From Glutamicibacter protophormiae (lineage in GTDB: Bacteria; Actinomycetota; Actinomycetes; Actinomycetales; Micrococcaceae): DNA of 64,000 nucleotides. The notes beneath the pieces are model-generated. The model saw only the letters and a program-made list of their open reading frames with translations, was not told where the DNA came from and did no database searches. The position numbers were made by a program, and so were the translations under genes. The stretch lies in assembly GCF_014647495.1 (NCBI RefSeq), contig NZ_BMPH01000014.1:1-64000 (forward strand). The letters run 5' to 3'. Positions 1-8,016 of this stretch are shown here, piece after piece (position 1 is the stretch's first letter; the number at the start of each line of letters is the position of its first letter).

Positions 1-1
1 T

Positions 2-880
2 ACCAACGCTGACGCCCAGGCTGGTGCCAATGCTGATGCGGCTTCGGCTGCTGATGCTGAGGCTGGCGCGGATACCGCTGGTGCTGATTCCAATGCTGAC
101 GCCAACGCTGACGCCAACGCTGACGCCAACGCTGACGCCAATGCTGATGCTGAGGCTGGCGCGGACACCGCTGGCGCGGACACCGCTGGTGCTGACGCCC
201 AGGCTGATGCTGAGGCTGGTGCGGATACCGCTGGTGCTGATACCAACGCTGACGCCCAGGCTGGTGCCAATGCTGATGCGGCTTCGGCTGCTGATGCTGA
301 GGCTGGTGCGGACACCGCTGGTGCTGATACCAACGCTGACGCCAACGCTGACGCCCAGGCTGGTGCCAATGCTGATGCGGCTTCGGCTGCTGATGCTGAG
401 GCTGGCGCGGATACCGCTGGTGCTGATACCAATGCTGACGCCAACGCTGACGCCAATGCTGATGCTGAGGCTGGCGCGGACACCGCTGGTGCTGATACCA
501 ATGCTGATGCGGCTTCGGCTGCTGATGCTGAGGCTGGTGCGGATACCGCTGGTGCTGACGCCAACGCTGACGCCAACGCTGACGCCAATGCTGATGCTGA
601 GGCTGGCGCGGACACCGCTGGTGCTGATACCAATGCTGATGCGGCTTCGGCTGCTGATGCTGAGGCTGGTGCGGATACCGCTGGTGCTGACGCCAACGCT
701 GACGCCCAGGCTGATGCTGAGGCTGGTGCGGATACCGCTGGTGCTGATACCAACGCTGACGCCAATGCTGATGCTGAGGCTGGCGCGGATACCGCTGGTG
801 CTGACGCCAATACTGATGCGGCTTCGGCTGCTGATGCTGAGGCTGGTGCGGATACCGCTGGTGCTGATACCAACGCTGAT
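2..880 (+). repeat. Intragenic 6-12 bp modular tandem repeats encoding an Ala/Asp-rich stalk
   Basis: Short modules (gacgccaacgct, gctgatgctgaggctgg, gcggataccgctggtgctgat, gatgcggcttcggct) recur in nearly identical form in varying order and number across almost 880 bp. Every module is a multiple of three, so copy-number change keeps the reading frame. This is the pattern of a recombination-prone variable-length stalk. The array continues beyond the left edge. Confidence 0.9.
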
Positions 881-1531
881 AGCCAGACAGATGCAGAAAC
901 TGATGGCGACACTGACGGCAATTACGAGGCGGTTGGCATCACCTCGCCAAAGGAAAACTCTGAAGTTGAGGGCCCAAGCATCATGATTTCCGGAGTGTCG
1001 GATCCTAATGCCAAGGTAACCGTGACCGTTGCCCGTGTATCTGAAGGTGCGGTAGCCAAAGCAGCAATGACTGATCCGCAGCAGCAGATTGATGCGGACG
1101 ACGAGGGGAACTGGTCCGTGACTGTCGCTGGTGTCGAAGCTGGTAAGTACACGGCACACGCGGCTGATGGACGTACCGAAGACACAACGTCTTTCGTTGT
1201 CTACGATCCGTCTGCAGAAAGCGACAGTGATTCGTCGGCTACTGAGGGTGGCAGTGATTCGTCGGCTACTGAGGGTGGCAGTGATTCGTCGGCTACTGAG
1301 GGTGGCAGTGATTCGTCGGCTACTGAGGGTGCCAGCGACTCATCGGCCACCGAAGCCAACGCGTCCGCCGATGGAAAGGACCAGGACTCCGCGTCCATGC
1401 CTGAATCCGACGGCAAGAAGGACGAGCTGGCTGACACTGGTGCCAACGGCGTGCTGCTTGCGGCAAGTGCTGCACTCATGCTTGCCCTGGCCGGTGCAGG
1501 CATCTTGTTCGCACGCCGCAAGAAAGCATAG
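2..1531 (+). CDS. Repeat-rich cell-wall-anchored surface protein (5' partial, LAxTG signal)
   Basis: The frame is open from the first base to the stop at 1531, so the N terminus lies outside the window. About 290 residues of Ala/Asp/Asn/Gly-rich repeats (modules such as NADANAD, AEAGADTAGAD, AASAADAEAG) are followed by a region that looks like one bacterial Ig-like beta-sandwich (about 983-1200, with VTVTVARV and GNWSVTVAGV strands). A short SDSSATEGG repeat spacer comes next. The C terminus is a sorting signal: LADTG, a hydrophobic stretch of about 20 residues, then RRKKA. LAxTG is the motif used by class E sortases of high-GC Gram-positives. The layout (stalk, fold, spacer, anchor) suggests an adhesin or wall stalk protein. 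The ligand is unknown. Another frame is also open through the repeats but reads as a Leu/Pro/Arg string and is rejected. Confidence 0.85.
   Translation, partial: TNADAQAGANADAASAADAEAGADTAGADSNADANADANADANADANADAEAGADTAGADTAGADAQADAEAGADTAGADTNADAQAGANADAASAADAEAGADTAGADTNADANADAQAGANADAASAADAEAGADTAGADTNADANADANADAEAGADTAGADTNADAASAADAEAGADTAGADANADANADANADAEAGADTAGADTNADAASAADAEAGADTAGADANADAQADAEAGADTAGADTNADANADAEAGADTAGADANTDAASAADAEAGADTAGADTNADSQTDAETDGDTDGNYEAVGITSPKENSEVEGPSIMISGVSDPNAKVTVTVARVSEGAVAKAAMTDPQQQIDADDEGNWSVTVAGVEAGKYTAHAADGRTEDTTSFVVYDPSAESDSDSSATEGGSDSSATEGGSDSSATEGGSDSSATEGASDSSATEANASADGKDQDSASMPESDGKKDELADTGANGVLLAASAALMLALAGAGILFARRKKA
1226..1354 (+). repeat. 27-bp tandem repeat (SDSSATEGG), four copies plus a degenerate fifth
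   Basis: Units begin at 1226, 1253, 1280 and 1307. The first three are identical and the fourth ends GA instead of GG. A diverged copy (SDSSATEA) follows at 1334. The repeats encode a Ser/Asp/Glu-rich wall-spanning spacer just before the LADTG sorting signal. Confidence 0.9.
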
Positions 1532-1555
1532 CCGCGCTAGGACGCGAGCTTGATG

Positions 1556-1590
1556 AGAGGTCGGGTTGCCCTTCTGGTCAACCCGGCTTC
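1556..1590 (+). terminator. Weak hairpin after the surface-protein gene
   Basis: CGGGTTG (1562-1568) pairs with CAACCCG (1579-1585) about 30 nt after the stop codon. The downstream tract is pyrimidine-rich but not a clear U-run, so termination is only possible. Confidence 0.35.
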
Positions 1591-1716
1591 TCACCCGCCG
1601 GATGCCAGCAGTCTAGAGACTGTTGGCGTCCGGCTTCACGACTTTGTACTTCCCGATTGGCTGCGGCAGCTTTTCGCTTCCACTCAACCGGATTCCCGAA
1701 CTGACAGGACTGGGAC

Positions 1717-2505
1717 ATGACCGAAACTGACAGCACGCCCAAGATCAAAAAGCGACCCTTATGGCTTCGCCTAGTGGCGGTTGCCTGCGTTGGGCTGACG
1801 GCATGGCATGTTTTCGCGACATTCCTTTGGGTATCGCCTTCAAGCGAGTTGCGTGATGCTGTGCCCGACAAAGCGCTCCGGGCTTACATGCAGCCAATGT
1901 TCGGACAGAGCTGGTCCGTTTTCGCTCCGAAACCGATTGACGGAGACTATTCATTCGAAGTCCGCGCCACGTTGGAAGATACCACTGGAAGGCGTGAGGC
2001 TACGCAATGGGTAGACGCAGTCAATTTGGAAATGGACTTGATCCATCACAATCTCTTCCCGCCACGGGCATCATTGGCTGGCAACCAGCTTGCCAGCGAC
2101 TAGCGGAACAAATGGCAGAAACTCAACGACGAGCAGAAAAACGTTGTCACGCTTGGATATTTCAAGGGTGACGACTGGTCCAACCGACTCAATGATGACT
2201 TGAACGAACGCGAGATTCAGAGCACTAGCTCGCGAAAGAATACCAAGTCGTTCATCGAAACAGAACGTGCAGCCAGCGCCTATGCTACGCAAGTTGCCAA
2301 AGCCCTGTGGGGGCAGGACATCAGCTCAGTGCAATTCCGTGCCGGGCGGCAGGCAGTTGTCCCATTCGAGCGGCGCAACGACCCGGATGCCCAGCGCCCT
2401 GATGCTGTGACTATTGATTCCGGCTGGCGTGGACTGACAGTTATTGAGGGCCAAAACGAACAGAACTTTGCCGAAGTCTTCAACTCATTGGAAGGCGTGA
2501 AATAA
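1717..2505 (+). pseudogene. DUF5819 family protein gene interrupted by an in-frame TAG
   Basis: Reading starts at ATG 1717 with AGGA seven bases upstream. The N-terminal half (128 codons) has one membrane segment (about residues 14-36) and the DUF5819-like FGQSWSVFAPKP motif, then stops at TAG 2101-2103. The same frame stays open after the stop, without another interruption, to 2505. The downstream part (LWGQDISSVQFRAG, VVPFERRNDPDAQ, DSGWRGLTV) is the C-terminal half of the same family. The whole would be 262 residues with one amber codon. The stop lies directly after the family-like phrase NQLASD, so a single base change is the simplest reading. A sequencing error or readthrough cannot be excluded. 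The HTTM gene starts 2 bp after the end, so the pair was translationally linked. Confidence 0.75.
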
Positions 2506-2507
2506 GC

Positions 2508-3656
2508 ATGGCAGGAAAATCAAACCTCGTTGCTCCCTTGACACGGATCTGGTCGGCATTCTGGAAGGAAGGGCCAGCTCATCTGGCGCAAGCCGGCCGG
2601 GGCGTTGTGGCCACGATTGACGGCTGGCTCTTGGACAGCAAACACGCAATGTACGGTATTGCCGTTGCCCGGATGATCTTCGCGGCCGCTGCACTTGGCC
2701 TCCTGCTGACCAACTTCAACACGCGCCACTACACCTACGGCAGCGGTGCCGCCTGGAGCGGGCAGCTGGAGGAAGCCAACGGTAGTTTCGCCGGGAATCC
2801 GCTGTTCGAAGTCTTTTTCAGTATTGCACGCAACGACGCAGCAGTTACCGTCTACTTCCTGATGCTGATTGTGCTCGCTGCGGCCCTTCTCGTAGGTTAT
2901 CGGGCCAGACTCATTCTCCCGGCATTCCTGGTTCTCTGGATCGGCTTGATCGAGACCCCGTACTTCGGCGGCGACCAGGGAGACAATGCACTTCGCATCG
3001 CCTTATTCCTGATGCTGTTTACCGACCACTCGGCCCGATGGTCATTCGATGCCCGCCGCCGTGGACGCAGCGCAAACTCAACTGGCACGATTCCTGCCAA
3101 ATTGTGGCGGGGCACGCGAATTCTGCCGGCTGGCCTGACCAACTTGTGGCACAACCTGGCGCTGGTGGCATTGGCCTGCCAAGTCTTCATGATCTATGTT
3201 TCCGGTGCCTTGTTCAAAGCCGGTGGCGAACCATGGCAGAACGGAACCGCCATTTATGGCCCCCTGCACACCATGCGATTCGGGCCATGGCCCGAGCTGA
3301 GCGAACTGATTACCACTTTCGGCTGGGTCGTGGCGCTGGGAAGCATCGGTTCAGTGATGCTCCAAGTCTGTTTCCCCGGTGCATTGCTGTTCCGTTGGAC
3401 CCGGATTCCGGTCCTGTTTGCGATGATCTCATTCCATGCAGGCATTGCACTCCTGATGGGCCTGCCGTGGTTCTCGCTGGCCATGGTCGGTATAGACGCG
3501 ATCTTCATCCGCGACATCACCTGGGAACGCATGGCCAACTGGTTCAAGCGTTCGGCGCGCGCCAACGAGGAGGCTCCTCCCGCGCCCGCGCCCGTGCCTG
3601 ATGAACTGGTCGATACCGGGGAGCGGGAGACCGAGCGGGTCAGCGTCGGCGTCTAG
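2508..3656 (+). CDS. HTTM domain membrane protein
   Basis: This 382-residue integral membrane protein has the features of the HTTM family (horizontally transferred transmembrane, related to vitamin K-dependent gamma-carboxylase membrane domains). After about 45 residues there are several hydrophobic helices. Among them are the family-like phrases ARMIFAAAALGLLL, GDQGDNALRIALF and QVFMIYVSGALFKAGGEPW, and MISFHAGIALLMGLPWFSLAM near the end. The C-terminal tail is soluble and Pro/Glu-rich. It begins 2 bp after the DUF5819 frame ends; DUF5819 and HTTM genes are usual neighbours in actinobacteria. No enzymatic role is established for bacterial HTTM proteins. If DUF5819 is really truncated, the pair may be non-functional here. 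Confidence 0.8.
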   Translation: MAGKSNLVAPLTRIWSAFWKEGPAHLAQAGRGVVATIDGWLLDSKHAMYGIAVARMIFAAAALGLLLTNFNTRHYTYGSGAAWSGQLEEANGSFAGNPLFEVFFSIARNDAAVTVYFLMLIVLAAALLVGYRARLILPAFLVLWIGLIETPYFGGDQGDNALRIALFLMLFTDHSARWSFDARRRGRSANSTGTIPAKLWRGTRILPAGLTNLWHNLALVALACQVFMIYVSGALFKAGGEPWQNGTAIYGPLHTMRFGPWPELSELITTFGWVVALGSIGSVMLQVCFPGALLFRWTRIPVLFAMISFHAGIALLMGLPWFSLAMVGIDAIFIRDITWERMANWFKRSARANEEAPPAPAPVPDELVDTGERETERVSVGV

Positions 3657-3676
3657 GAATACAAAGCTGGCAGAAT

Positions 3677-3710
3677 AAAAGGGGAAGCACCGGATGGTGC
3701 TTCCCCTTTT
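3677..3710. terminator. Bidirectional intrinsic terminator
   Basis: This is a perfect 15-bp inverted repeat with a 4-nt loop: AAAAGGGGAAGCACC (3677-3691) and GGTGCTTCCCCTTTT (3696-3710). It has A- and T-tracts on its two sides. It sits between the convergent HTTM and aldehyde dehydrogenase genes and should stop both transcripts. Confidence 0.9.
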
Positions 3711-3723
3711 ATTCCTTAGACGG

Positions 3724-5106
3724 TTACTCGCCTACATAGAACAGTCGCTTGTTGACGAACTCTTCCATGCCCAGCGGGCCCAGCTCGCGGCCGAAGCCCG
3801 AGCGCTTGACACCGCCGAATGGCATTTCAGCGCCTTCTGCACTGGCGGCATTGACGTTGGACATGCCTACCTGCAGCTTCTGGGCCACCTTTGCGGCGCG
3901 AGCTTCGTCGGTGGAGTGCACCGAACCGCCCAAGCCGTAGATGGTGTCGTTGGCCAACTCTGTGGCTTCCTTGTCGCTGGTCACCTTGTAGACCACGGCA
4001 ACCGGGCCGAACAGCTCCTCGTAGTAGGCTCGCATGTCCTTGGTGACACCGGTGAGTACGGCAGGGGAGTAGTACGCCGACGGACCATCATGCAGCACGC
4101 CGCCGGCGTGCAGGGTTGCACCCTTGGAGACTGCGTCCTGCACCTGTGCGTGCAGGTCTTCGGCGGCCTTGCGCGAGGACATCGGTGCGAACGATCCGTC
4201 CTCTTCCTTCATCGGGTCGCCGGCCTTCAGCCCCTCGGCGCGCTTGGTCAGCTCGGAAACGAACTCGTCGTAGATGTCTTCCATGACGATCATGCGCTTG
4301 TTCGAGTTGCAGGCCTGACCGGTGTTGTCGATGCGGAAGCCCCAGGCTGTTTCGGCAATGCCGGCCACGTCATCCGAATCCAGAACCACGAATGGATCAG
4401 AACCGCCGAGCTCCAGAACGGCCTTCTTCAGGTTGCGTCCGGCCTGCTCGCCGATGATGGCGCCTGCGCGCTCCGAACCGGTCAGGGAAACACCCTGGAT
4501 GCGGCTGTCGGCGATGATGGTGGAGATCTGGTCGTGGGTGGCGAATACATTGTTGTACACGCCAGTCGGAACACCGGCTTCATCCATGATTTCCTGGATG
4601 GCCAAAGCCGAGCGCGGGCAGGACTCCGCATGCTTCAGCAGGATGGTGTTGCCCAGCATGAGGTTCGGCGCCGCGAAGCGTGCAACCTGGTACAGCGGGA
4701 AGTTCCACGGCATGATGCCCAGCAGCGGGCCCACAGGGCGCTTCTGGACGATGGCCTTGCCACCGGAGAAGGACTTGATTTCCTGGTCGGCCGCGAGGGT
4801 CGGGCCTTCTGACGCGAAGTATTCGAAGATTTCCTGGCAGAACTCGGCTTCGCCCACGGCCTCGGAGAGCGGCTTGCCCATCTCGGTGGTCATGATCTTG
4901 CCCAGTTCCTCCGCGCGCTCGGCAAAGAGCGCACCGACCTTGGAAACGATCTTGGCGCGCTCGTTGATGTCAACGTCCTGCCAGGACTCGTACGCGGACT
5001 GCGCGGAGGCCAGTGCCTGCTCGATCTGCTCATCGGTGGCAACGTCGAATTCCTCGACTACCTCGCCGGTCGCCGGGTTCAAGACCTTGTAGGTTGGGGC
5101 GCTCAT
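3724..5106 (-). CDS. Aldehyde dehydrogenase, succinate-semialdehyde dehydrogenase type
   Basis: This 460-residue NAD(P)-dependent aldehyde dehydrogenase oxidises an aldehyde to an acid in the cytosol. It carries the oxyanion Asn (PWNF, N135), the general base Glu (LELGG, E232) and the catalytic Cys (GQACNSNKR, C266). Its short length and the N-terminal start (YKVLNPATGEV) fit the GabD/YneI-like succinate-semialdehyde branch, which would link GABA or putrescine breakdown to the TCA cycle. The substrate is inferred from family resemblance. The start has AGGAGC upstream. It is a monocistronic gene, convergent with HTTM. A second aldehyde dehydrogenase of putrescine type lies at 54.6 kb. Confidence 0.85.
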   Translation of the reverse strand: MSAPTYKVLNPATGEVVEEFDVATDEQIEQALASAQSAYESWQDVDINERAKIVSKVGALFAERAEELGKIMTTEMGKPLSEAVGEAEFCQEIFEYFASEGPTLAADQEIKSFSGGKAIVQKRPVGPLLGIMPWNFPLYQVARFAAPNLMLGNTILLKHAESCPRSALAIQEIMDEAGVPTGVYNNVFATHDQISTIIADSRIQGVSLTGSERAGAIIGEQAGRNLKKAVLELGGSDPFVVLDSDDVAGIAETAWGFRIDNTGQACNSNKRMIVMEDIYDEFVSELTKRAEGLKAGDPMKEEDGSFAPMSSRKAAEDLHAQVQDAVSKGATLHAGGVLHDGPSAYYSPAVLTGVTKDMRAYYEELFGPVAVVYKVTSDKEATELANDTIYGLGGSVHSTDEARAAKVAQKLQVGMSNVNAASAEGAEMPFGGVKRSGFGRELGPLGMEEFVNKRLFYVGE

Positions 5107-5303
5107 CGATGCTCCTGTCTTTGTGCATGTTGGTCGGTTTTACGCGAACGTAGCTGGTTGTTATTGAACTATAACCAATAAATGAATGTAATTCACTTCA
5201 TATCGCGTCCACTCCGAGCTTATCCATACAATGCAAAATCTGCCAGCATGGAATCGCTGCGCTAAACGAACTGTCACTGGGAAGTGTTGGAGAGACAGGA
5301 AAT

Positions 5304-5341
5304 GTCGCACTGCCTGGAAATTTCTCCAGGCCAGTGCGGCA
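5304..5341 (-). terminator. Imperfect hairpin downstream of the aldo-keto reductase
   Basis: CCTGG/CCAGG and GCACTG/CAGTGC arms form a stem of 11 or more bp with one bulge. It lies about 40 nt after the reductase stop on the minus strand. No U-run follows, so this is a weak terminator or processing signal. Confidence 0.4.
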
Positions 5342-5377
5342 CTTCCAGATCACCATGCGGGTTCGCGCAGTCCTCAC

Positions 5378-6439
5378 TTAGCCGATGGCGGAGCTGCGCC
5401 ACCAGTCGATGCCGGCATCGCCCTGGGCGATCTGCGCGATTTCGTCCAGCTCGGACTGCGGGAAATCGACGTTCTTCAATGCGCCGAGGTTCTCGTCCAG
5501 CTGCGTGGTGGATGAAGCCCCGATCAGCACCGAGGTTGCGGCTCCGTCGCGCAGCAGCCAGGCGATGGCCATCTGGGCTAGCGACTGGCCGCGGCGCTGG
5601 GCCACCTCGTTCAGGCGGCGGATCTTCGCCAGGTTCTCATCGGTCAGCTGCTCGGTCAGCGCCCGGCGGCCGCCTTGGCGCTCGACGTCGGTCGTGGTCA
5701 GGTACTTGTCGGTCAGCAGCCCCTGTGCCAGCGGGGTGAAAGCGATGGCACCCATGTTCTCCGCGGCCAGCGTCTGCAGCAACCCATGCTCGACCCATGG
5801 ATTCAGGATGTTGTAGGACGGCTGGTGGATAACCAAAGGTGCCCCCAGGTCCTTCGCAATCGCCTTGGCCTGCGCGGTGCGCTCGGCCGAGTAGGACGAA
5901 ATGCCGACGTACAGCGCCTTTCCGGAGCGGACCAGCGTGTCCAGGGCGCCGATGGTTTCCTCCAGCGGCGTCTTCGGATCGAAGCGGTGGGAATAGAAGA
6001 TGTCCACGTAGTCCAGGCCCAGCTTCTGAAGCGAGGCGTCGCAGGAGGCGATCAGGTACTTGCGCGATCCCAGGGTTCCGAAGGGGCCGGCCCACATGTC
6101 CCAGCCTGCCTTGGAGGAAATGACCAGTTCGTTGCGGTACGGCTTGAAGTCGTTGCGCAGCATGCGCCCGAAATTCTCCTCGGCCGCTCCGGCTGGAGGG
6201 CCGTAGTTGTTGGCCAGGTCAAAGTGCGTGATCCCGCGGTCGAATGCGTGCCGCAGGATTTCGCGCTGCGAATCGAAGGTCCGGTTGTCGCCGAAGTTCC
6301 ACCACAACCCCAGCGAAAGGGGCGGGAGCATGAGGCCCGAGTCGCCGACGCGGCGGTATCCGAAATGCTCGTAACGGTCCGCTGCGGCCACGTAGGGCCG
6401 ATGGGTGTCGTTGACTGGATTGACGATCTCGTATTCCAC
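5378..6439 (-). CDS. Aldo/keto reductase, glyceraldehyde-3-phosphate reductase-like (YghZ/MgrA group)
   Basis: This 353-residue NADPH-dependent aldo/keto reductase belongs to the AKR14/YghZ-like branch, which reduces small aldehydes such as methylglyoxal or L-glyceraldehyde 3-phosphate. Visible features are the NADPH-fold start (FGYRRVGDSGLMLPPLSLGLW), the catalytic Asp/Tyr region (THFDLANNYGPPAGAAEENFG), VISSKAGW, YVDIFYSHRFDP with the catalytic His, and a C-terminal cofactor loop near VLIGASSTTQL. The frame is open further upstream. GTG 6439 is chosen because the AAAGG before it is well spaced, the family-like sequence begins right after it, and the length then matches the family. Confidence 0.85.
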   Translation of the reverse strand: MEYEIVNPVNDTHRPYVAAADRYEHFGYRRVGDSGLMLPPLSLGLWWNFGDNRTFDSQREILRHAFDRGITHFDLANNYGPPAGAAEENFGRMLRNDFKPYRNELVISSKAGWDMWAGPFGTLGSRKYLIASCDASLQKLGLDYVDIFYSHRFDPKTPLEETIGALDTLVRSGKALYVGISSYSAERTAQAKAIAKDLGAPLVIHQPSYNILNPWVEHGLLQTLAAENMGAIAFTPLAQGLLTDKYLTTTDVERQGGRRALTEQLTDENLAKIRRLNEVAQRRGQSLAQMAIAWLLRDGAATSVLIGASSTTQLDENLGALKNVDFPQSELDEIAQIAQGDAGIDWWRSSAIG

Positions 6440-6954
6440 GAAAAACCTTTCTGCCGGCAGAAGCCGATCAGTGCGATGGAGAAATCTCTCTGCTCCACCA
6501 TATGTCAGATTTTTGAGACATTTCTGGGCGGGAGCCGATTCGCGCGCAAGGAACATGGAAAAGGGGCGGACCCACCACTTGCGCTCGGCATGCGATGGGT
6601 CCTTCGATACGAGAGCTTGGGGGTGCTTCCGTATCCCGCGGCTGCAAAGTTTATGGGGGTACCGTGCAACCACGGCCGACTTCGCCGGCTCTCCAAGTCT
6701 AGCTTTGCGAGTATTGGCGGAGGGCTTGTTACGACCAAGGTTGGCTGTTGGGCAGATAGTCCTGACCAGTTGGCTATGGCGTGAGGACGGCACACGGATT
6801 AAAGGAAGAACCGATCTGTCAGGCCAAGGAGGTAACGCCTGCGCAGATCGGTTCTTCTAGATCACTCGCACCTTGAGAAGGTACTAACAACGGTAGGACC
6901 TATGCCTTGAAATTACCTGAAAGTCGAGTGTGCGACAGCTTGAAGACATGGTGC
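6440..6954. other. Gene-poor interval upstream of the aldo-keto reductase
   Basis: About 515 bp with no convincing coding frame on either strand. The right half holds the long hairpin described separately (6805-6857). The left end must carry the reductase promoter. Codon character and GC are less biased than in the neighbouring genes. Confidence 0.5.
6805..6857. ncRNA. Long two-tier hairpin exposing an SD-like loop (unassigned structured element)
   Basis: A perfect 14-bp outer stem, GAAGAACCGATCTG (6805-6818) with CAGATCGGTTCTTC (6844-6857), encloses an inner 5-bp stem CAGGC/GCCTG (6820-6824, 6837-6841). The apical loop CAAGGAGGTAAC holds a strong Shine-Dalgarno-like AAGGAGG. No open frame of useful length follows it on the plus strand, and no U-run follows either side. 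It could be a terminator-like structure for a minus-strand transcript or a small structured RNA. Its function is unknown. Confidence 0.4.
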
Positions 6955-7077
6955 TCAGTAGTTCGAGGGTGGGTCGGAGGCCGGGAATGACTCGTCTTCC
7001 CATTCCTCGACCAGCTGCTCGTCATGCTCGTCGTGCAGCTTCTTCTCGAGATCCTCTTCATTGGGTTGCTCGCTCAT
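6955..7077 (-). CDS. Small acidic protein (40 aa) ending in an FPASDPP motif
   Basis: The ORF encodes MSEQPNEEDLEKKLHDEHDE followed by an EEWEDESFPASDPPSNY-type end. ATG 7077 is preceded by a clear GGGGAAGG ribosome binding site. The protein is highly charged with no signal or membrane segment. The DSFPASDPP-type C terminus recurs in small uncharacterised bacterial proteins, which with the strong SD supports a real gene. The function is unknown. It is encoded divergently from the alpha/beta hydrolase at 7225. Confidence 0.7.
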   Translation of the reverse strand: MSEQPNEEDLEKKLHDEHDEQLVEEWEDESFPASDPPSNY

Positions 7078-7224
7078 TTCCTTCCCCTTTCATAGCCCTC
7101 AACGCGCGGCCGGCGAATGGCCAAGCCGCTGTAACCTCAGTGTTCTCCTTCTTGCCCCGGTTGTCGAGGGCTGGGACGCGCCGTCGATTTCCATCGGGGG
7201 AATGGAAGCGATTTAATCAAAGGT

Positions 7225-8016
7225 ATGCCGATGATCAAGAACCCCGCCGACGGTGCAGAAATCTTCTTCGACGATGATTCGGCGGATGGCGAGCCGATCC
7301 TGTATTTGCACGGTTCCGCCCTCTCGCGATCCATCTGGCGCGGGCTGGGCTACACCAAGACGCTGGGCGCGGGGTACCGGAACATCCGGATGGACCTGCG
7401 CGGCCATGGCCGCTCGTACAAGTCGCACGACGTCGCCGATTACACCATGGACAAGGTCATGGGGGACATCCATGCGCTTCTGGACCACCTCGGCCTGGAA
7501 TCCGTCCACGTGGTCGGCTACTCGTTCGGCGCGCGCACCGGGCTGCATCTGGCCATGACGTCGCCGGCATCGGTGCTGTCGCTGATCATGCTCGGCGGCA
7601 CCTTCGAAATCACCCCAGGCGAAATCGGCAAGCTCTTTTTCCCCGGCTACCTCCAGGTGCTGCGCGACGGGGACATTGAAGGCTTCGTCACCGGCCAGGA
7701 AACCCGCGGACGCCTGGATCCCGCCACCCGGATGGCATTCAAGTCGAACGACCCGCTGGCCCTGGCCGCCTACTACGAGGCGGCGGAAACGGTCCAGAAC
7801 GTCGAGCTGGCCGAGCTGGCCCAGATCCGCGTCCCGACGCTGCTGCTGATCGGCACCCACGACCAGCCGCGCTTCGACCAGAACAAAATCATGGCCCACA
7901 CGCTGCCCAACGCGCGCATGGTCGCGCTGCCCGGGCGCACCCACGGCAACACGCTGTTCCCCATCGAACCGGTGGTCCAAGCCATCGAGTCCTTCTGGAA
8001 GGGCCGCCGGCGATGA
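7225..8016 (+). CDS. Alpha/beta hydrolase
   Basis: This is a 263-residue alpha/beta-hydrolase fold enzyme. Visible features are the oxyanion motif LYLHGS (about 26-31), the nucleophile elbow GYSFG with Ser100, the acid at GTHD, and the catalytic His in GRTHGN near the C terminus. The likely reaction is hydrolysis of an ester or related bond in the cytosol; the substrate cannot be read from the sequence. ATG 7231 is better spaced from the AAAGG ribosome binding site than ATG 7225, so the protein may be two residues shorter. It overlaps hrpB by 4 bp (ATGA), indicating translational coupling, although no functional link is obvious. Confidence 0.8.
   Translation: MPMIKNPADGAEIFFDDDSADGEPILYLHGSALSRSIWRGLGYTKTLGAGYRNIRMDLRGHGRSYKSHDVADYTMDKVMGDIHALLDHLGLESVHVVGYSFGARTGLHLAMTSPASVLSLIMLGGTFEITPGEIGKLFFPGYLQVLRDGDIEGFVTGQETRGRLDPATRMAFKSNDPLALAAYYEAAETVQNVELAELAQIRVPTLLLIGTHDQPRFDQNKIMAHTLPNARMVALPGRTHGNTLFPIEPVVQAIESFWKGRRR

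Noticed and set aside
24-986. 320-codon open frame of Leu/Pro/Arg repeats across the surface protein
   Set aside because: It is the +1 shadow of the Ala/Asp repeat frame. The true frame continues into an Ig-like fold and a sorting signal, while this one ends without recognisable sequence.
1226-1354. 27-bp repeats read as a CRISPR-like array
   Set aside because: There are no spacers. Copies are head-to-tail, in frame and encode SDSSATEGG.
3694-4812. 372-codon plus-strand ORF opposite the aldehyde dehydrogenase
   Set aside because: The opposite strand encodes a full aldehyde dehydrogenase with catalytic residues. High-GC antisense frames stay open by codon bias.
5378-6793. Upstream-extended aldo-keto reductase frame (471 aa)
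   Set aside because: The extra 118 residues are not protein-like and overlap the gene-poor region. The SD and homology support GTG 6439.
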